Of a stretch of 64,000 nt of DNA, positions 55,142-63,094 are shown piece by piece. The notes below the pieces were generated by a model. It searched no databases. It worked only from the letters and a program-made list of their open reading frames with translations, and was not told the origin of the DNA. This DNA comes from Calidifontimicrobium sp035325925 (lineage in GTDB: Bacteria; Pseudomonadota; Gammaproteobacteria; Burkholderiales; Burkholderiaceae_C). Each line of letters begins with the position of its first letter. Position 1 is the stretch's first letter. The translations under genes and the position numbers were made by a program. Location: assembly GCF_035325925.1 (NCBI RefSeq), contig NZ_DAOKZA010000021.1:1-64000 (forward strand). The letters are read 5' to 3'.

Positions 55142-55702
55142 ATGAAACACGCAATGACGATCGTGGCGCTCATGGCGGCGCTGGCAAGCACTCCGGCATG
55201 GGCGCAGCAGAAGGTGCGCCTGCAGACATCGATGGGCGACGTCGTGCTCGAGCTCGACGCGGCGAAGGCGCCGAAGACGGTGGACAACTTCTTGCAGTAC
55301 GTCAAGGCGGGGCACTACGACGGCACGGTGTTCCATCGCGTGATCCCCAACTTCATGGTCCAGGGCGGCGGCTTCACTCCCGACATGGTGCAGAAGCCCA
55401 CGCGCGCGGCGATCCCGCTCGAGAGCCGCAACGGCCTGTCCAACGCGCGCGGCACCGTGGCGATGGCGCGCACCGGCGTGCCCGACTCGGCGACCGCGCA
55501 ATTCTTCGTCAACGTCGTCGACAACGCGTTCCTCGACCAGCCCAACGCGCGCGACGGGCATGGCTACGCGGTGTTCGGCAAGGTCGTCGAGGGCATGGAC
55601 GTGGTCGACAGGATCAAGGGCGTGCCCACCGGAAGCAAGGGGCCGCACCAGAACGTTCCCGTGCAACCCGTGGTCATCACGAAGGCCACCCTGGAGAACT
55701 GA
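55142..55702 (+). CDS. ppiA: periplasmic cyclophilin-type peptidyl-prolyl isomerase
   Basis: A 186-residue isomerase with signal peptide MKHAMTIVALMAALASTPAW ending AQQ. The cyclophilin core shows GTVFHRVIPNFMVQGGGFTP (catalytic Arg in FHRVI), TVAMARTGVPDSATAQFFVN and GYAVFGKVVEGMDVVDRIK. It assists folding in the periplasm. It is followed after 2 nt by a cytoplasmic paralogue, so the pair arose by tandem duplication and re-targeting. Confidence 0.93.
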   Translation: MKHAMTIVALMAALASTPAWAQQKVRLQTSMGDVVLELDAAKAPKTVDNFLQYVKAGHYDGTVFHRVIPNFMVQGGGFTPDMVQKPTRAAIPLESRNGLSNARGTVAMARTGVPDSATAQFFVNVVDNAFLDQPNARDGHGYAVFGKVVEGMDVVDRIKGVPTGSKGPHQNVPVQPVVITKATLEN

Positions 55703-55704
55703 AG

Positions 55705-56208
55705 ATGACCAAGACCGTTGAACTCGACACCAGCGCCGGCACGATCCGCATCGAACTCGACGACGTGAAGGCACCGCTGTCGGTGGCCAACTTCGTCGAC
55801 TACGTCGACAAGGGCCACTACGACGGCACCGTGTTCCACCGCGTGATCAAGGGCTTCATGATCCAGGGCGGCGGCTTCGAAGCGGGCATGAAGCAGAAAC
55901 CGACCGGCGCGCCGATTGCCAACGAGGCGAACAATGGGCTGAAGAACGCGCACTACACGGTCGCCATGGCGCGCACCTCGTCGCCGCACTCGGCCACGGC
56001 GCAGTTCTTCATCAACACCACCGACAACGACTTCCTGAACTTCAAGTCCGAATCGCCGCAGGGCTGGGGCTACGCGGTGTTCGGCAAGGTCGTCTCCGGC
56101 ACCGACGTCGTCGACGCGATCGAAGGCGTGCGCACCGGGCGCCGCGGCATGCACGACGACGTGCCGGTGGAAGACGTCGTCATCCGCAAGGCCATCGTCG
56201 TCGAGTGA
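55705..56208 (+). CDS. ppiB: cytoplasmic cyclophilin-type peptidyl-prolyl isomerase
   Basis: A 167-residue cyclophilin without signal peptide: MTKTVELDTSAGTIRIELDD, GTVFHRVIKGFMIQGGGFEA and VAMARTSSPHSATAQFFINT. GGAG from the end of ppiA serves as its binding site. The stop overlaps the lpxH ATG (GTGATG), so ppiA-ppiB-lpxH-mtfA form one operon. Confidence 0.94.
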   Translation: MTKTVELDTSAGTIRIELDDVKAPLSVANFVDYVDKGHYDGTVFHRVIKGFMIQGGGFEAGMKQKPTGAPIANEANNGLKNAHYTVAMARTSSPHSATAQFFINTTDNDFLNFKSESPQGWGYAVFGKVVSGTDVVDAIEGVRTGRRGMHDDVPVEDVVIRKAIVVE

Positions 56209-56987
56209 TGCCTGAGGGCTGGCAACTGCCGAGCCTGTACGAGCTCGTCGCCGCGCCGCACTGGCAGGCGGTTGAGTTCATCTCCGACCTGCACCTGGCC
56301 GACGCCGACGGCGCGACCTTCGCCGCCTGGGCGCGCCACATGCGCAGCACGCGTGCCGACGCGGTGCTGATCCTCGGCGACCTGTTCGAAGCCTGGGTCG
56401 GCGACGACGCGCGCGGCGAGCCGTTCGAAGCCGCCTGCGTCGACGTGCTCGCCGACGCGTCGAGCCGCCTTCAGGTCGGTTTCATGGTCGGCAACCGTGA
56501 CTTCCTCGTCGGCGGCGCGATGCTGCGCGACGCCGGCGCGATCGGGTTGCAGGACCCGACGCTGCTCGTCGCCTTCGGCAGACGCGTGCTGCTGACGCAC
56601 GGCGACCTGCTGTGCCTGGCCGACGTCGAGTACCAGCGCTTCCGCGAGCAGGCACGCAGCGACGCCTGGCGCCGCGCGGCGCTGGCCATGCCGATCGCGC
56701 AGCGGCGCGTCGTCGCGCGCCAGATGCGCGACGCGAGCCAGCAGCGCCAGCAGGGCGCTGCGGCGACGACCACCGACGTCGACCCGGGCGCGGCGGTGGC
56801 CTGGATGCACGCCGCGGGGTGCAGCCACATGGTGCACGGGCACACGCACCGCCCCGGCGACGAGACGCTGGCCGTCGGCCACGAACGCCATGTGCTCAGC
56901 GACTGGGATCTCGATGCGTCGCCGCCGCGCGCCGAGGTGCTGCGCCTGACGCGCGACGGATTCAGCCGCGTCCCGCCGGTCGGCTGA
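56205..56987 (+). CDS. lpxH: UDP-2,3-diacylglucosamine diphosphatase
   Basis: LpxH cleaves UDP-2,3-diacylglucosamine to lipid X in lipid A synthesis at the inner membrane. The 260-residue calcineurin-like phosphoesterase shows the metal ligands FISDLHLADADG, LILGDLFEAWVGDD, VGNRDFLVGG, LTHGDLLC and MVHGHTHRPGD. It overlaps ppiB at its start and mtfA at its end (TGATG). Confidence 0.94.
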   Translation: MMPEGWQLPSLYELVAAPHWQAVEFISDLHLADADGATFAAWARHMRSTRADAVLILGDLFEAWVGDDARGEPFEAACVDVLADASSRLQVGFMVGNRDFLVGGAMLRDAGAIGLQDPTLLVAFGRRVLLTHGDLLCLADVEYQRFREQARSDAWRRAALAMPIAQRRVVARQMRDASQQRQQGAAATTTDVDPGAAVAWMHAAGCSHMVHGHTHRPGDETLAVGHERHVLSDWDLDASPPRAEVLRLTRDGFSRVPPVG

Positions 56988-57769
56988 TGTTCGGCCGCTG
57001 GCTGCAGCGCTGGCGCCTGCGGCGCGAATGGCTCGCGCTGGCGCGGCGCGACATCCCCGACGCGCTGTGGCAGCGCACGCTGCAGCGCTACCCGTTCCTC
57101 GTGCGACGCAGCGACACCGACGTCGCCGAGCTGCGGCGGCTCGCCAGCCTGTTCCTCGACCGCAAGGAGTTCAGCGGCGCCGGCGGTTTCGTCGTCGACG
57201 ACGCGACCGCGGTGGCGATCGCCGCGCAGGCCTGCCTGCCGGTGCTGCGTCTCGGGCTGGCGGCGTACGACGGCTTCGTCGGCATCGTCGTGCATCCTTC
57301 GCAGGTGGTGGCCCGCCGCGAGGTCACCGACGAGCACGGCGTCGTGCACCGCTACGACGAAGTCCTCGCCGGCGAGGCGATGGAGGGCGGGCCGGTGATG
57401 CTCAGCTGGGCCGACGTCGACGCCGCCGGCGACGCCGAGGCCGAGGCTTACAACGTCGTGATCCACGAGTTCGCCCACGTCATCGACATGCTCGACGGCG
57501 AGGCCGACGGCATGCCGCCGCTGCACGACGCAAAGGCCATGGCGCACTGGGACGAGGTGTTGCAGTACGCGTACGACCGCTTCTGCGAGCGCGTGGCGTG
57601 CGGGCACGACACGGTGCTCGATCCGTACGGCGCCGAGTCGCCCGGGGAGTTCTTCGCCGTGGCCAGCGAGGCCTTCTTCGTCACACCGCTGGCGATGAAG
57701 GACGAACAGCCGGAGTTGTATCGGCTGTTCGTCGAGTTCTACCGCCAGGACCCTGCGGCCACCGCCTGA
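56987..57769 (+). CDS. mtfA: zinc-dependent peptidase MtfA
   Basis: A 260-residue cytosolic metallopeptidase of the MtfA (Mlc titration factor) family. In E. coli, MtfA binds and inactivates the glucose repressor Mlc. The zinc motif is VIHEFAHVIDMLDG, with H160, E161 and H164. FSGAGGFVVDDATAVAIAAQ and VASEAFFVTPLAMKDEQPEL are family blocks. The ATG overlaps the lpxH stop. The open frame upstream is inside lpxH. No Mlc gene is in the window. Confidence 0.93.
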   Translation: MFGRWLQRWRLRREWLALARRDIPDALWQRTLQRYPFLVRRSDTDVAELRRLASLFLDRKEFSGAGGFVVDDATAVAIAAQACLPVLRLGLAAYDGFVGIVVHPSQVVARREVTDEHGVVHRYDEVLAGEAMEGGPVMLSWADVDAAGDAEAEAYNVVIHEFAHVIDMLDGEADGMPPLHDAKAMAHWDEVLQYAYDRFCERVACGHDTVLDPYGAESPGEFFAVASEAFFVTPLAMKDEQPELYRLFVEFYRQDPAATA

Positions 57770-57792
57770 CCGGCGGTGCCCCGGCAGCGACC

Positions 57793-60096
57793 TCAGGCGG
57801 TCGCGGGTTCGGCCTTGGGCTTGTCGCTCTTCTTCGGATCGATGTCGAGCTTGACCTCGCCGGCGTCGTCGATGTCGACCGTGAGGCGCCCGCCGTCGAC
57901 CAGGCGGCCGAACAGCAGCTCGTCGGCCAGCGCGCGGCGGATCGTGTCCTGGATCAGGCGCTGCATCGGCCGCGCACCCATCAACGGGTCGAAGCCCTTC
58001 TTCGCCAACTGGCGGCGCAGCGCGTCGGTGAACGTGACCTCGACCTTCTTCTCCGCGAGCTGGCCCTCGAGCTGCAGCAGGAACTTGTCGACCACGCGCA
58101 GGATGATCTCCTCGTCGAGCGAGCGGAAGCTGACGATGGCGTCGAGCCGGTTGCGGAACTCGGGGGTGAACAGCCGCTTGATGTCGGCCATCTCGTCGCC
58201 CTGCTCACGCTTGGTCGTGAAGCCGATCGTGCTCTTGTTCATCGTCTCGGCGCCGGCATTCGTCGTCATGATGATGATGACGTTGCGGAAGTCGGCCTTG
58301 CGCCCGTTGTTGTCGGTGAGGGTGCCGTGGTCCATCACCTGCAGCAGCACGTTGAACACGTCGGGGTGCGCCTTCTCGATCTCGTCGAGCAGCAGCACCG
58401 CGTGCGGCTTCTTGCTGATCGCCTCGGTGAGCAGCCCCCCCTGGTCGAAGCCGACGTAGCCCGGCGGCGCGCCGATCAGCCGCGACACCGCGTGGCGCTC
58501 CATGTACTCGGACATGTCGAAGCGGATCAGCTCGATGCCCAGGATGAACGCGAGCTGCCTGGCGACCTCGGTCTTGCCCACGCCGGTGGGACCGGAGAAC
58601 AGGAACGCGCCGATCGGCTTGTCGGGCTTGCCCAGCCCCGAGCGCGACATCTTGATCGCCGCGGCCAGCGCCTCGATCGCCGGATCCTGGCCGAACACGG
58701 TGGCCTTCAGGTCGCGGTCGAGCGTCTGCAGGCGGCCGCGGTCGTCGGAAGAGACCGACGCCGGCGGGATGCGCGCGATCTTCGCGACGATGTCCTCGAT
58801 CTCGCCCTTGCTGATGATCTTCTTCTGGCGGCTCTTGGGCAGGATTCTCTGCGCCGCGCCCGCCTCGTCGATCACGTCGATCGCCTTGTCGGGCAGGTGG
58901 CGGTCGTTGATGTACTTGGCCGACAGCTCGGCGGCGGCCTGCAGCGCCCCGAGCGCGTACTTGACGCTGTGGTGCTCCTCGAAGCGGCTCTTCAGGCCCT
59001 TGAGGATCTCGACGGTCTGCTCGACCGAAGGCTCGACGACGTCGATCTTCTGGAAACGACGCGACAGCGCCGCGTCCTTCTCGAAGATGCCGCGGTATTC
59101 GGTGAACGTGGTCGCGCCGATGCACTTCATCTGCCCGCTCGACAGCGCCGGCTTGAGCAGGTTGCTGGCATCGAGCGTGCCGCCCGAGGCGGCACCGGCG
59201 CCGATCAGCGTGTGGATCTCGTCGATGAACAGGATCGCGCGCGGCTGGTCCTTCAGTTGCTTGAGCACGCCCTTGAGGCGTTGCTCGAAATCGCCGCGGT
59301 ACTTGGTGCCGGCCAGCAGCGCGCCCATGTCGAGCGTGTAGACGGTGGAGTCGGCGAGCACCTCGGGGACGTCGCCCTGGGTGATGCGCCAGGCCAGGCC
59401 CTCGGCGATCGCGGTCTTGCCCACGCCCGCCTCGCCGACCAGCAGCGGGTTGTTCTTGCGCCGGCGGCAGAGCACCTGGATCACGCGCTCGACTTCGAGT
59501 TCGCGGCCGATCAGCGGGTCGATCTTGCCCTCGCGGGCGAGCACGTTCAGGTTCTGCGTGAACTGGTCCAGCGGCGAGCCCTTGCCGTCACCGCCTTCGT
59601 CCTTCTCGGCCTCGCTGCCGCCGCTGCCCTCGCTGCCCTTGGTCGGCTCGGGCGGCTCGGACTTCTTGATGCCGTGCGCGATGTAGTTGACGACGTCCAG
59701 CCGCGTCACGCCCTGCTGATGCAGGTAGTACACGGCGTGCGAGTCCTTCTCGCCGAAGATCGCCACGAGCACGTTGGCGCCGGTGACTTCCTTCTTGCCA
59801 TTGCCGGTGGACTGGACGTGCATGATCGCGCGCTGGATCACTCGCTGGAAGCCCAGCGTCGGCTGCGTGTCGACCTCCTCGGTGCCGCCCACCGTCGGCG
59901 TGTTTTCCTTGATGAAGGTGGTCAGGCTCTTGCGCAGGTCGTCGATGTTGGCAGCGCAGGCGCGCATCACCTCGGCCGCCGACGGGTTGTCGAGCAGCGC
60001 CAGCAGCAGGTGCTCGACGGTGATGAACTCGTGCCGCTGCTGACGCGCCTCGACGAACGCCATGTGCAGGCTGACTTCCAGTTCTTGCGCAATCAT
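57793..60096 (-). CDS. clpA: ATP-dependent Clp protease ATP-binding subunit ClpA
   Basis: ClpA unfolds substrates, including N-end-rule proteins brought by ClpS, for the ClpP peptidase. The 767-residue product has the double Clp N domain (MIAQELEVSLHMAFVEARQQ), AAA module 1 (Walker A GEAGVGKT, Walker B ILFIDEIHTLIG) and module 2 (GPTGVGKT, VLLLDEIEKAHP). The IGF/L-type loop that docks on ClpP is present (KSTIGFTTKREQG). The start at 60096 has GGAGG and overlaps the clpS stop (ATGA). Confidence 0.96.
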   Translation of the reverse strand: MIAQELEVSLHMAFVEARQQRHEFITVEHLLLALLDNPSAAEVMRACAANIDDLRKSLTTFIKENTPTVGGTEEVDTQPTLGFQRVIQRAIMHVQSTGNGKKEVTGANVLVAIFGEKDSHAVYYLHQQGVTRLDVVNYIAHGIKKSEPPEPTKGSEGSGGSEAEKDEGGDGKGSPLDQFTQNLNVLAREGKIDPLIGRELEVERVIQVLCRRRKNNPLLVGEAGVGKTAIAEGLAWRITQGDVPEVLADSTVYTLDMGALLAGTKYRGDFEQRLKGVLKQLKDQPRAILFIDEIHTLIGAGAASGGTLDASNLLKPALSSGQMKCIGATTFTEYRGIFEKDAALSRRFQKIDVVEPSVEQTVEILKGLKSRFEEHHSVKYALGALQAAAELSAKYINDRHLPDKAIDVIDEAGAAQRILPKSRQKKIISKGEIEDIVAKIARIPPASVSSDDRGRLQTLDRDLKATVFGQDPAIEALAAAIKMSRSGLGKPDKPIGAFLFSGPTGVGKTEVARQLAFILGIELIRFDMSEYMERHAVSRLIGAPPGYVGFDQGGLLTEAISKKPHAVLLLDEIEKAHPDVFNVLLQVMDHGTLTDNNGRKADFRNVIIIMTTNAGAETMNKSTIGFTTKREQGDEMADIKRLFTPEFRNRLDAIVSFRSLDEEIILRVVDKFLLQLEGQLAEKKVEVTFTDALRRQLAKKGFDPLMGARPMQRLIQDTIRRALADELLFGRLVDGGRLTVDIDDAGEVKLDIDPKKSDKPKAEPATA

Positions 60097-60449
60097 GCGG
60101 CCTCCATAATGCACTGCAACGGGTGCCCCGCCCGCTTGGCGGAAGCCAGCACCAGTTCGACCTTCGTCGCGGCGACGTCCTTCGTGTAGACGCCGCACAC
60201 ACCGCGCCCTTCGTGGTGGATCTTCAGCATGATATGGGTCGCGGTCTCCAAGTCGTGCCTGAAGTGCTCCTGCAACACCATCACGACGAACTCCATCGGC
60301 GTGAAATCGTCGTTGAGCATCACCACCCGGTACATGCGTGGCGGGGCGGTCTTCTGCGTCTGACGCTCGGCGACGACAGCCCCCTGCCCGTTGCCCGGAC
60401 GGGCCGGCGACGGGGGTTTCGCGGGGGGCTTCGACCCATTCGAAGGCAT
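60093..60449 (-). CDS. clpS: ATP-dependent Clp protease adaptor ClpS
   Basis: A 118-residue adaptor that recognises N-end-rule substrates. It shows YRVVMLNDDFTPMEFVVMVL (the Leu-Asn-Asp-Asp-x-Thr-x-Met pocket), HHEGRGVCGVYTKDVAATKV and a proline-rich N-terminal tail (PPAKPPSPARP). The TGA overlaps the clpA ATG. A TAGAAT box (60462-60457) lies 7 nt before the ATG, so the clpSA mRNA may be leaderless. Confidence 0.96.
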   Translation of the reverse strand: MPSNGSKPPAKPPSPARPGNGQGAVVAERQTQKTAPPRMYRVVMLNDDFTPMEFVVMVLQEHFRHDLETATHIMLKIHHEGRGVCGVYTKDVAATKVELVLASAKRAGHPLQCIMEAA

Positions 60450-60637
60450 GCGGACGATTCTATAGATTCGCTCTCCGAGCGCGCTTCAGACACGATGTTG
60501 CCCTGCCGGACGCGAGTTCAAGCCCCGAACAGCGGGCCTTGCGAACCGCACCCACTCATGATCCACGTTGACGGCGCCGGACTTGTCGACTGACACAGTA
60601 TTGTCCAGGACAAACAACCATGACGCCGGGCATCGGC

Positions 60638-60667
60638 TTGACACTGCCGGAAACAGGGTCCGACAAT
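60638..60667 (+). promoter_or_regulatory. promoter of the cold-shock gene
   Basis: TTGACA at 60638-60643 and GACAAT at 60662-60667 with an 18-bp spacer, the best sigma-70 promoter of the window. The start near 60674 gives a leader of about 30 nt. Confidence 0.7.
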
Positions 60668-60703
60668 CTTCGGCCACGATTCACGGGCAGGACAGGAGGC
60701 GGC

Positions 60704-60937
60704 ATGGCCATCGGCATCGTCAAGTGGTTCAACGACGCGAAAGGCTTCGGCTTCATCGAGCCCGAAGGTGGCGGCGCCGACGTGTTCGCGCACTTCTCGG
60801 CGATCCAGATGGAGGGTTTCCGCACGCTCAAGCAGGGCAGTCGCGTGAGCTACGACTGCGTGCAGGGACCCAAGGGCGACCTCGCCCAGAACATCCGCCC
60901 GGTCACCCTCGACGTCGCGGCGAAGACCGAAGCCTGA
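60704..60937 (+). CDS. cold-shock domain protein (CspA family)
   Basis: A 77-residue RNA/DNA-binding OB-fold protein: MAIGIVKWFNDAKGFGFIEP contains RNP1 (KGFGFI), and ADVFAHFSAI contains RNP2. Acts as an RNA chaperone. AGGAGG precedes the ATG at 60704. The open frame extends 28 codons upstream over the promoter and is not used. The last gene of the conserved block before the accessory region. Confidence 0.94.
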   Translation: MAIGIVKWFNDAKGFGFIEPEGGGADVFAHFSAIQMEGFRTLKQGSRVSYDCVQGPKGDLAQNIRPVTLDVAAKTEA

Positions 60938-60963
60938 CTGGGCCCGTGCCAGCGGTTGGCGCG

Positions 60964-61128
60964 TCACACGTTCTTCCTCGCGCCCATGAGCAGCAAGAGA
61001 GGTCGCACGAAGGCCGATACGGGCATGCCCGCGACATCCGCCCCGCGGCGGAGCAGGCTCCACTGCTGGGCTGTCATCCGCAACGTGACGCGAACCCAGT
61101 CAGGGGATGACTCGTTCTCTTCCGCCAT
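60964..61128 (-). CDS. very small putative ribbon-helix-helix protein (54 residues)
   Basis: A short frame from ATG 61128 to TGA 60966-60964, with GAGG upstream. It starts MAEENESSPDWVRVTLRMTA, followed by QQWSLLRRGADVAGMPVSAF and a Leu-rich end. The short beta strand (RVTLRM), two helices and MPVSAFVR look like a ribbon-helix-helix fold. It is the last gene of the toxin-antitoxin cluster, 26 nt after the HTH gene. Could be an extra regulator of the locus. Confidence 0.55.
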   Translation of the reverse strand: MAEENESSPDWVRVTLRMTAQQWSLLRRGADVAGMPVSAFVRPLLLLMGARKNV

Positions 61129-61154
61129 CGGGATACCTCAGCCCTGAGCCCAAG

Positions 61155-61487
61155 TCAGGCCATCACGACCTGGGCGCGCACCTCGACCTTCAGCGCGCGC
61201 TTGATGGCGGCGAAGATCGCGGACACGTTGGTCAGGGTCGGGTTGCCCGACTTCGACTGCATCCGGTGCAGGCTCTTGGCCGGCTTGTGAATCTCGTCGG
61301 CCAGCGCCTCGAAGCCCACGGTGGCAGTGACGAGGTCGCACAGGATCAGTTTGGCGGACTCCGGTTCGCCGTCGACGAACAGGGTGATGGCCTCGGCCAG
61401 CAAGGCTCGGGCGAAGGCCGGATCGTTCTGCGCTCGCGCAGCGACGGTATCCGCGAAGTCACGGACCCGTGTCTGCGGTTGGTCCAT
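61155..61487 (-). CDS. HTH antitoxin-like regulator
   Basis: A 110-residue protein with a C-terminal Xre-like HTH (FEALADEIHKPAKSLHRMQS, NPTLTNVSAIFAAIKRALKV), resembling the addiction-module antidote/HigA-2 family. The ATG at 61487 overlaps the stop of the acetyltransferase toxin gene (TGATG), so it is translated with the toxin. A normal toxin partner of HigA type is absent. It may control the tacAT-like pair. Confidence 0.8.
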   Translation of the reverse strand: MDQPQTRVRDFADTVAARAQNDPAFARALLAEAITLFVDGEPESAKLILCDLVTATVGFEALADEIHKPAKSLHRMQSKSGNPTLTNVSAIFAAIKRALKVEVRAQVVMA

Positions 61488-61984
61488 CACAGGTGCTTCC
61501 TCGCGTCCTTGAGCAGCAGCAGCAATTGCTGCTCGCGCAGCGGCGAGGCGATGAACCCGAACCGGGTGTAGAAACGCGCCGCATCTTCGTCGATGGGGTG
61601 GGTCAGCATGGCCCGCACACCGGCCTGCTCGGCGATCACCAGCGTGCGGCGGATGGCGTCCTGAAGCATCCCCACGCCGATCCCGCGCCCAAGGTGCTCG
61701 CGTGACACGGCGAGCCTGGCCAGGATCACCACCGGCACCGGGTACTGTCCCATGCCCTTGCGGATGCGCTCCGGCGCTTCCAGCGTGTCGACCTGGCCCA
61801 CGGTCAGGCTGAAGTAGCCCGCGACACGGTCATCACCGTCGGCCACGACGAAGGTCTTGGCCGAGCCGCTGCCCTGCGCCTGGCGGGCGTGCCGCAGCAG
61901 CCAATCGTTCAGCGCAGGCTTGCCGCAGTCGAAGCCTTCCAGCCGATGCTGCGAGGCCAGGGGCTCCGGTGCCCGCAGCGTCAC
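61487..61984 (-). CDS. GNAT toxin, TacT/AtaT-like
   Basis: A 165-residue acetyltransferase of the toxin type that blocks translation by acetylating the amino acid on charged tRNA. It shows FDCGKPALNDWLLRHARQAQ near the start, VAGYFSLTVGQV, the acetyl-CoA loop in VSREHLGRGIGVGMLQDAIR and ARFYTRFGFIASPL with the Tyr at the active site. It overlaps the antitoxin gene by 4 nt (ATGA). Confidence 0.9.
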   Translation of the reverse strand: MTLRAPEPLASQHRLEGFDCGKPALNDWLLRHARQAQGSGSAKTFVVADGDDRVAGYFSLTVGQVDTLEAPERIRKGMGQYPVPVVILARLAVSREHLGRGIGVGMLQDAIRRTLVIAEQAGVRAMLTHPIDEDAARFYTRFGFIASPLREQQLLLLLKDARKHL

Positions 61985-62274
61985 TTCGCGTCCCAGGGCG
62001 CCTTGCGGGCGAACAAGTCACGCAAGCCGTCGTTGGCCTGCTCGGGGCGCTCCAGCAAATCCATCAGGGCCTGGTACTGGCTGCCCGAGACCATGAACAG
62101 GCGCTGATCCAGCAGGGTCTGCTCGGCAGCGAGGCAGGCGCTGTCAAGGATGAAGTCGGTCAGCGACTTGTGGGCCACCTCGGCGGCACGGCGCAGCACG
62201 GCCTCCTGTTCCGGGGTGGCGCGCAGGCCAAGGCGGGCGGAACGGGCAGCAGGCGAGGATGCGATGGCAGTCAT
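61981..62274 (-). CDS. DUF1778 antitoxin, TacA-like
   Basis: A 97-residue ribbon-helix-helix antitoxin: LGLRATPEQEAVLRRAAEVA and KSLTDFILDSACLAAEQTLL, followed by a toxin-neutralising C-terminal helix (LMDLLERPEQANDGLRDLFA). GAGG precedes the ATG. The upstream region 62275-62330 is AT-richer with GTACTAAC and GTTGATC, an imperfect inverted pair likely bound by the complex. Confidence 0.9.
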   Translation of the reverse strand: MTAIASSPAARSARLGLRATPEQEAVLRRAAEVAHKSLTDFILDSACLAAEQTLLDQRLFMVSGSQYQALMDLLERPEQANDGLRDLFARKAPWDAK

Positions 62275-62546
62275 GGCGGCGCCTCTCTTGTTCGATCAAC
62301 TGGCGCAATGTTAGTACAAGCGACGAACGCGGTCCAGTTCTCCGAGGCAGCCGGGCGCCATGGTAGACGGTGAACCGCCGCGCGTAAGTCGTTGATTTTT
62401 TGGCCGTCGGCGCTGCGCGCACCCGCAGGCCAAACAGAGAAAAGAGACGGCTCTGACCCGGGAAGTGGCCGATTCCGGGCTTCGTGGCGAGTCCGCACCC
62501 GCAGCACAGACGGCCGGAACCCCGCGTGGTGCGGGGATCGCGGGCG
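62275..62546. other. intergenic region upstream of the antitoxin gene
   Basis: Holds the promoter/operator of the toxin-antitoxin operon near 62290-62330. The rest (62340-62546) shows no gene I can support. A T-rich patch occurs near 62395. Confidence 0.4.
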
Positions 62547-62577
62547 AAAAAAGGGCCCGGAGATCATCCGAGCCCTT
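62547..62577 (-). terminator. intrinsic terminator after the tmRNA-like end
   Basis: On the minus strand AAGGGC-T-CGGA, a short loop and TCCG-G-GCCCTT form a stem with one T/G mismatch, followed by a T run (62552-62547 on the plus strand are A). It begins 6 nt after the CCACCA-like end at 62583, the arrangement expected for a stable RNA gene on the minus strand. Confidence 0.65.
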
Positions 62578-62582
62578 GTAGA

Positions 62583-62615
62583 TGGTGGTGGAACACGGAA
62601 CCGAACCCGCGTCCG
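62583..62615 (-). other. tmRNA/tRNA-like 3' end, probable attachment-site remnant
   Basis: The minus strand reads CGGACGCGGGTTCGGTTCC followed by GTGTTCCACCACCA. It resembles the T arm and 3' end of tmRNA (CGGACG, GGTTCGATTCC, CCACCA), with changes such as A58 to G. No matching 5' part is found upstream, so it is a displaced 3' end. Together with the terminator behind it, it suggests the left border of a second integrated element that extends rightwards. Resemblance was judged by eye. Confidence 0.4.
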
Positions 62616-62666
62616 TAATCCGAACTAAATAGTAACGCCTTGGCCTTGAGGACGTGGATTCGATGA

Positions 62667-62867
62667 TTTGGCCAAAATCGTCCTGCGCTGCCACTGGGCT
62701 TCTTGGGTAACGCGATCCGCAGCGACGACTGGGCCATTCCGCACATTGGCCTGAGCAGTCTCGGGGAAATCGTCGGCTGGGCGCGCCCAGACGAGTTTCC
62801 GCCAAGGAACATGCGCACGAGCAAGGGGCTGCGGGCGCTCGGTTACAACGTGAGGATCGGTGTTTGA
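62667..62867 (+). pseudogene. 3' fragment of an unidentified gene
   Basis: An open frame of 66 codons to TGA 62865-62867 without a plausible start codon or binding site. The sequence looks like real protein: RSDDWAIPHIGLSSLGEIVG and WARPDEFPPRNMRTSKGLRA, ending ALGYNVRIGV. The family is not recognised. It lies directly beside the tmRNA-like end and was probably truncated when the accessory region formed. Confidence 0.5.
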
Positions 62868-63001
62868 TCTGCGGCCGTGGGCGGCGCCCGCAAGGTCCCG
62901 ATCAACCCACCGTCCCCTGCGCCGGACCGGCCCGCCCTGGCATACCGTCCTTGAAGATTTGAGTCACATCAATCGGCCAGCAGGTCGCTGGATGTTGACT
63001 C

Positions 63002-63048
63002 TTGACTTTCGGCATGTTAGGCGCAATATCTTGCAAAGTCTTGCAAGA
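63002..63048 (+). promoter_or_regulatory. promoter with overlapping inverted repeat, upstream of HTH and hsp20 genes
   Basis: TTGACT at 63002-63007 and AATATC at 63025-63030 are 17 bp apart. A perfect inverted repeat follows directly: TCTTGCAA (63029-63036), AGTC, TTGCAAGA (63041-63048), covering the -10 edge and the start point, an ideal place for a repressor. The same bases also form a direct repeat CTTGCAA with 10-bp spacing. Confidence 0.55.
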
Positions 63049-63094
63049 ATTTCCTCGAGCGAGGCCGCGTGACGACGGAACTTGTGGGGGTGGT

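Noticed and set aside
60956..61147. A 63-codon plus-strand frame opposite the small RHH-like gene
   Set aside because: No binding site and no protein-like composition. The minus-strand frame is better supported.
62311..62805. A 164-codon minus-strand frame over the tmRNA-like end
   Set aside because: It crosses the terminator and the RNA-like sequence and has no binding site or recognisable motif.
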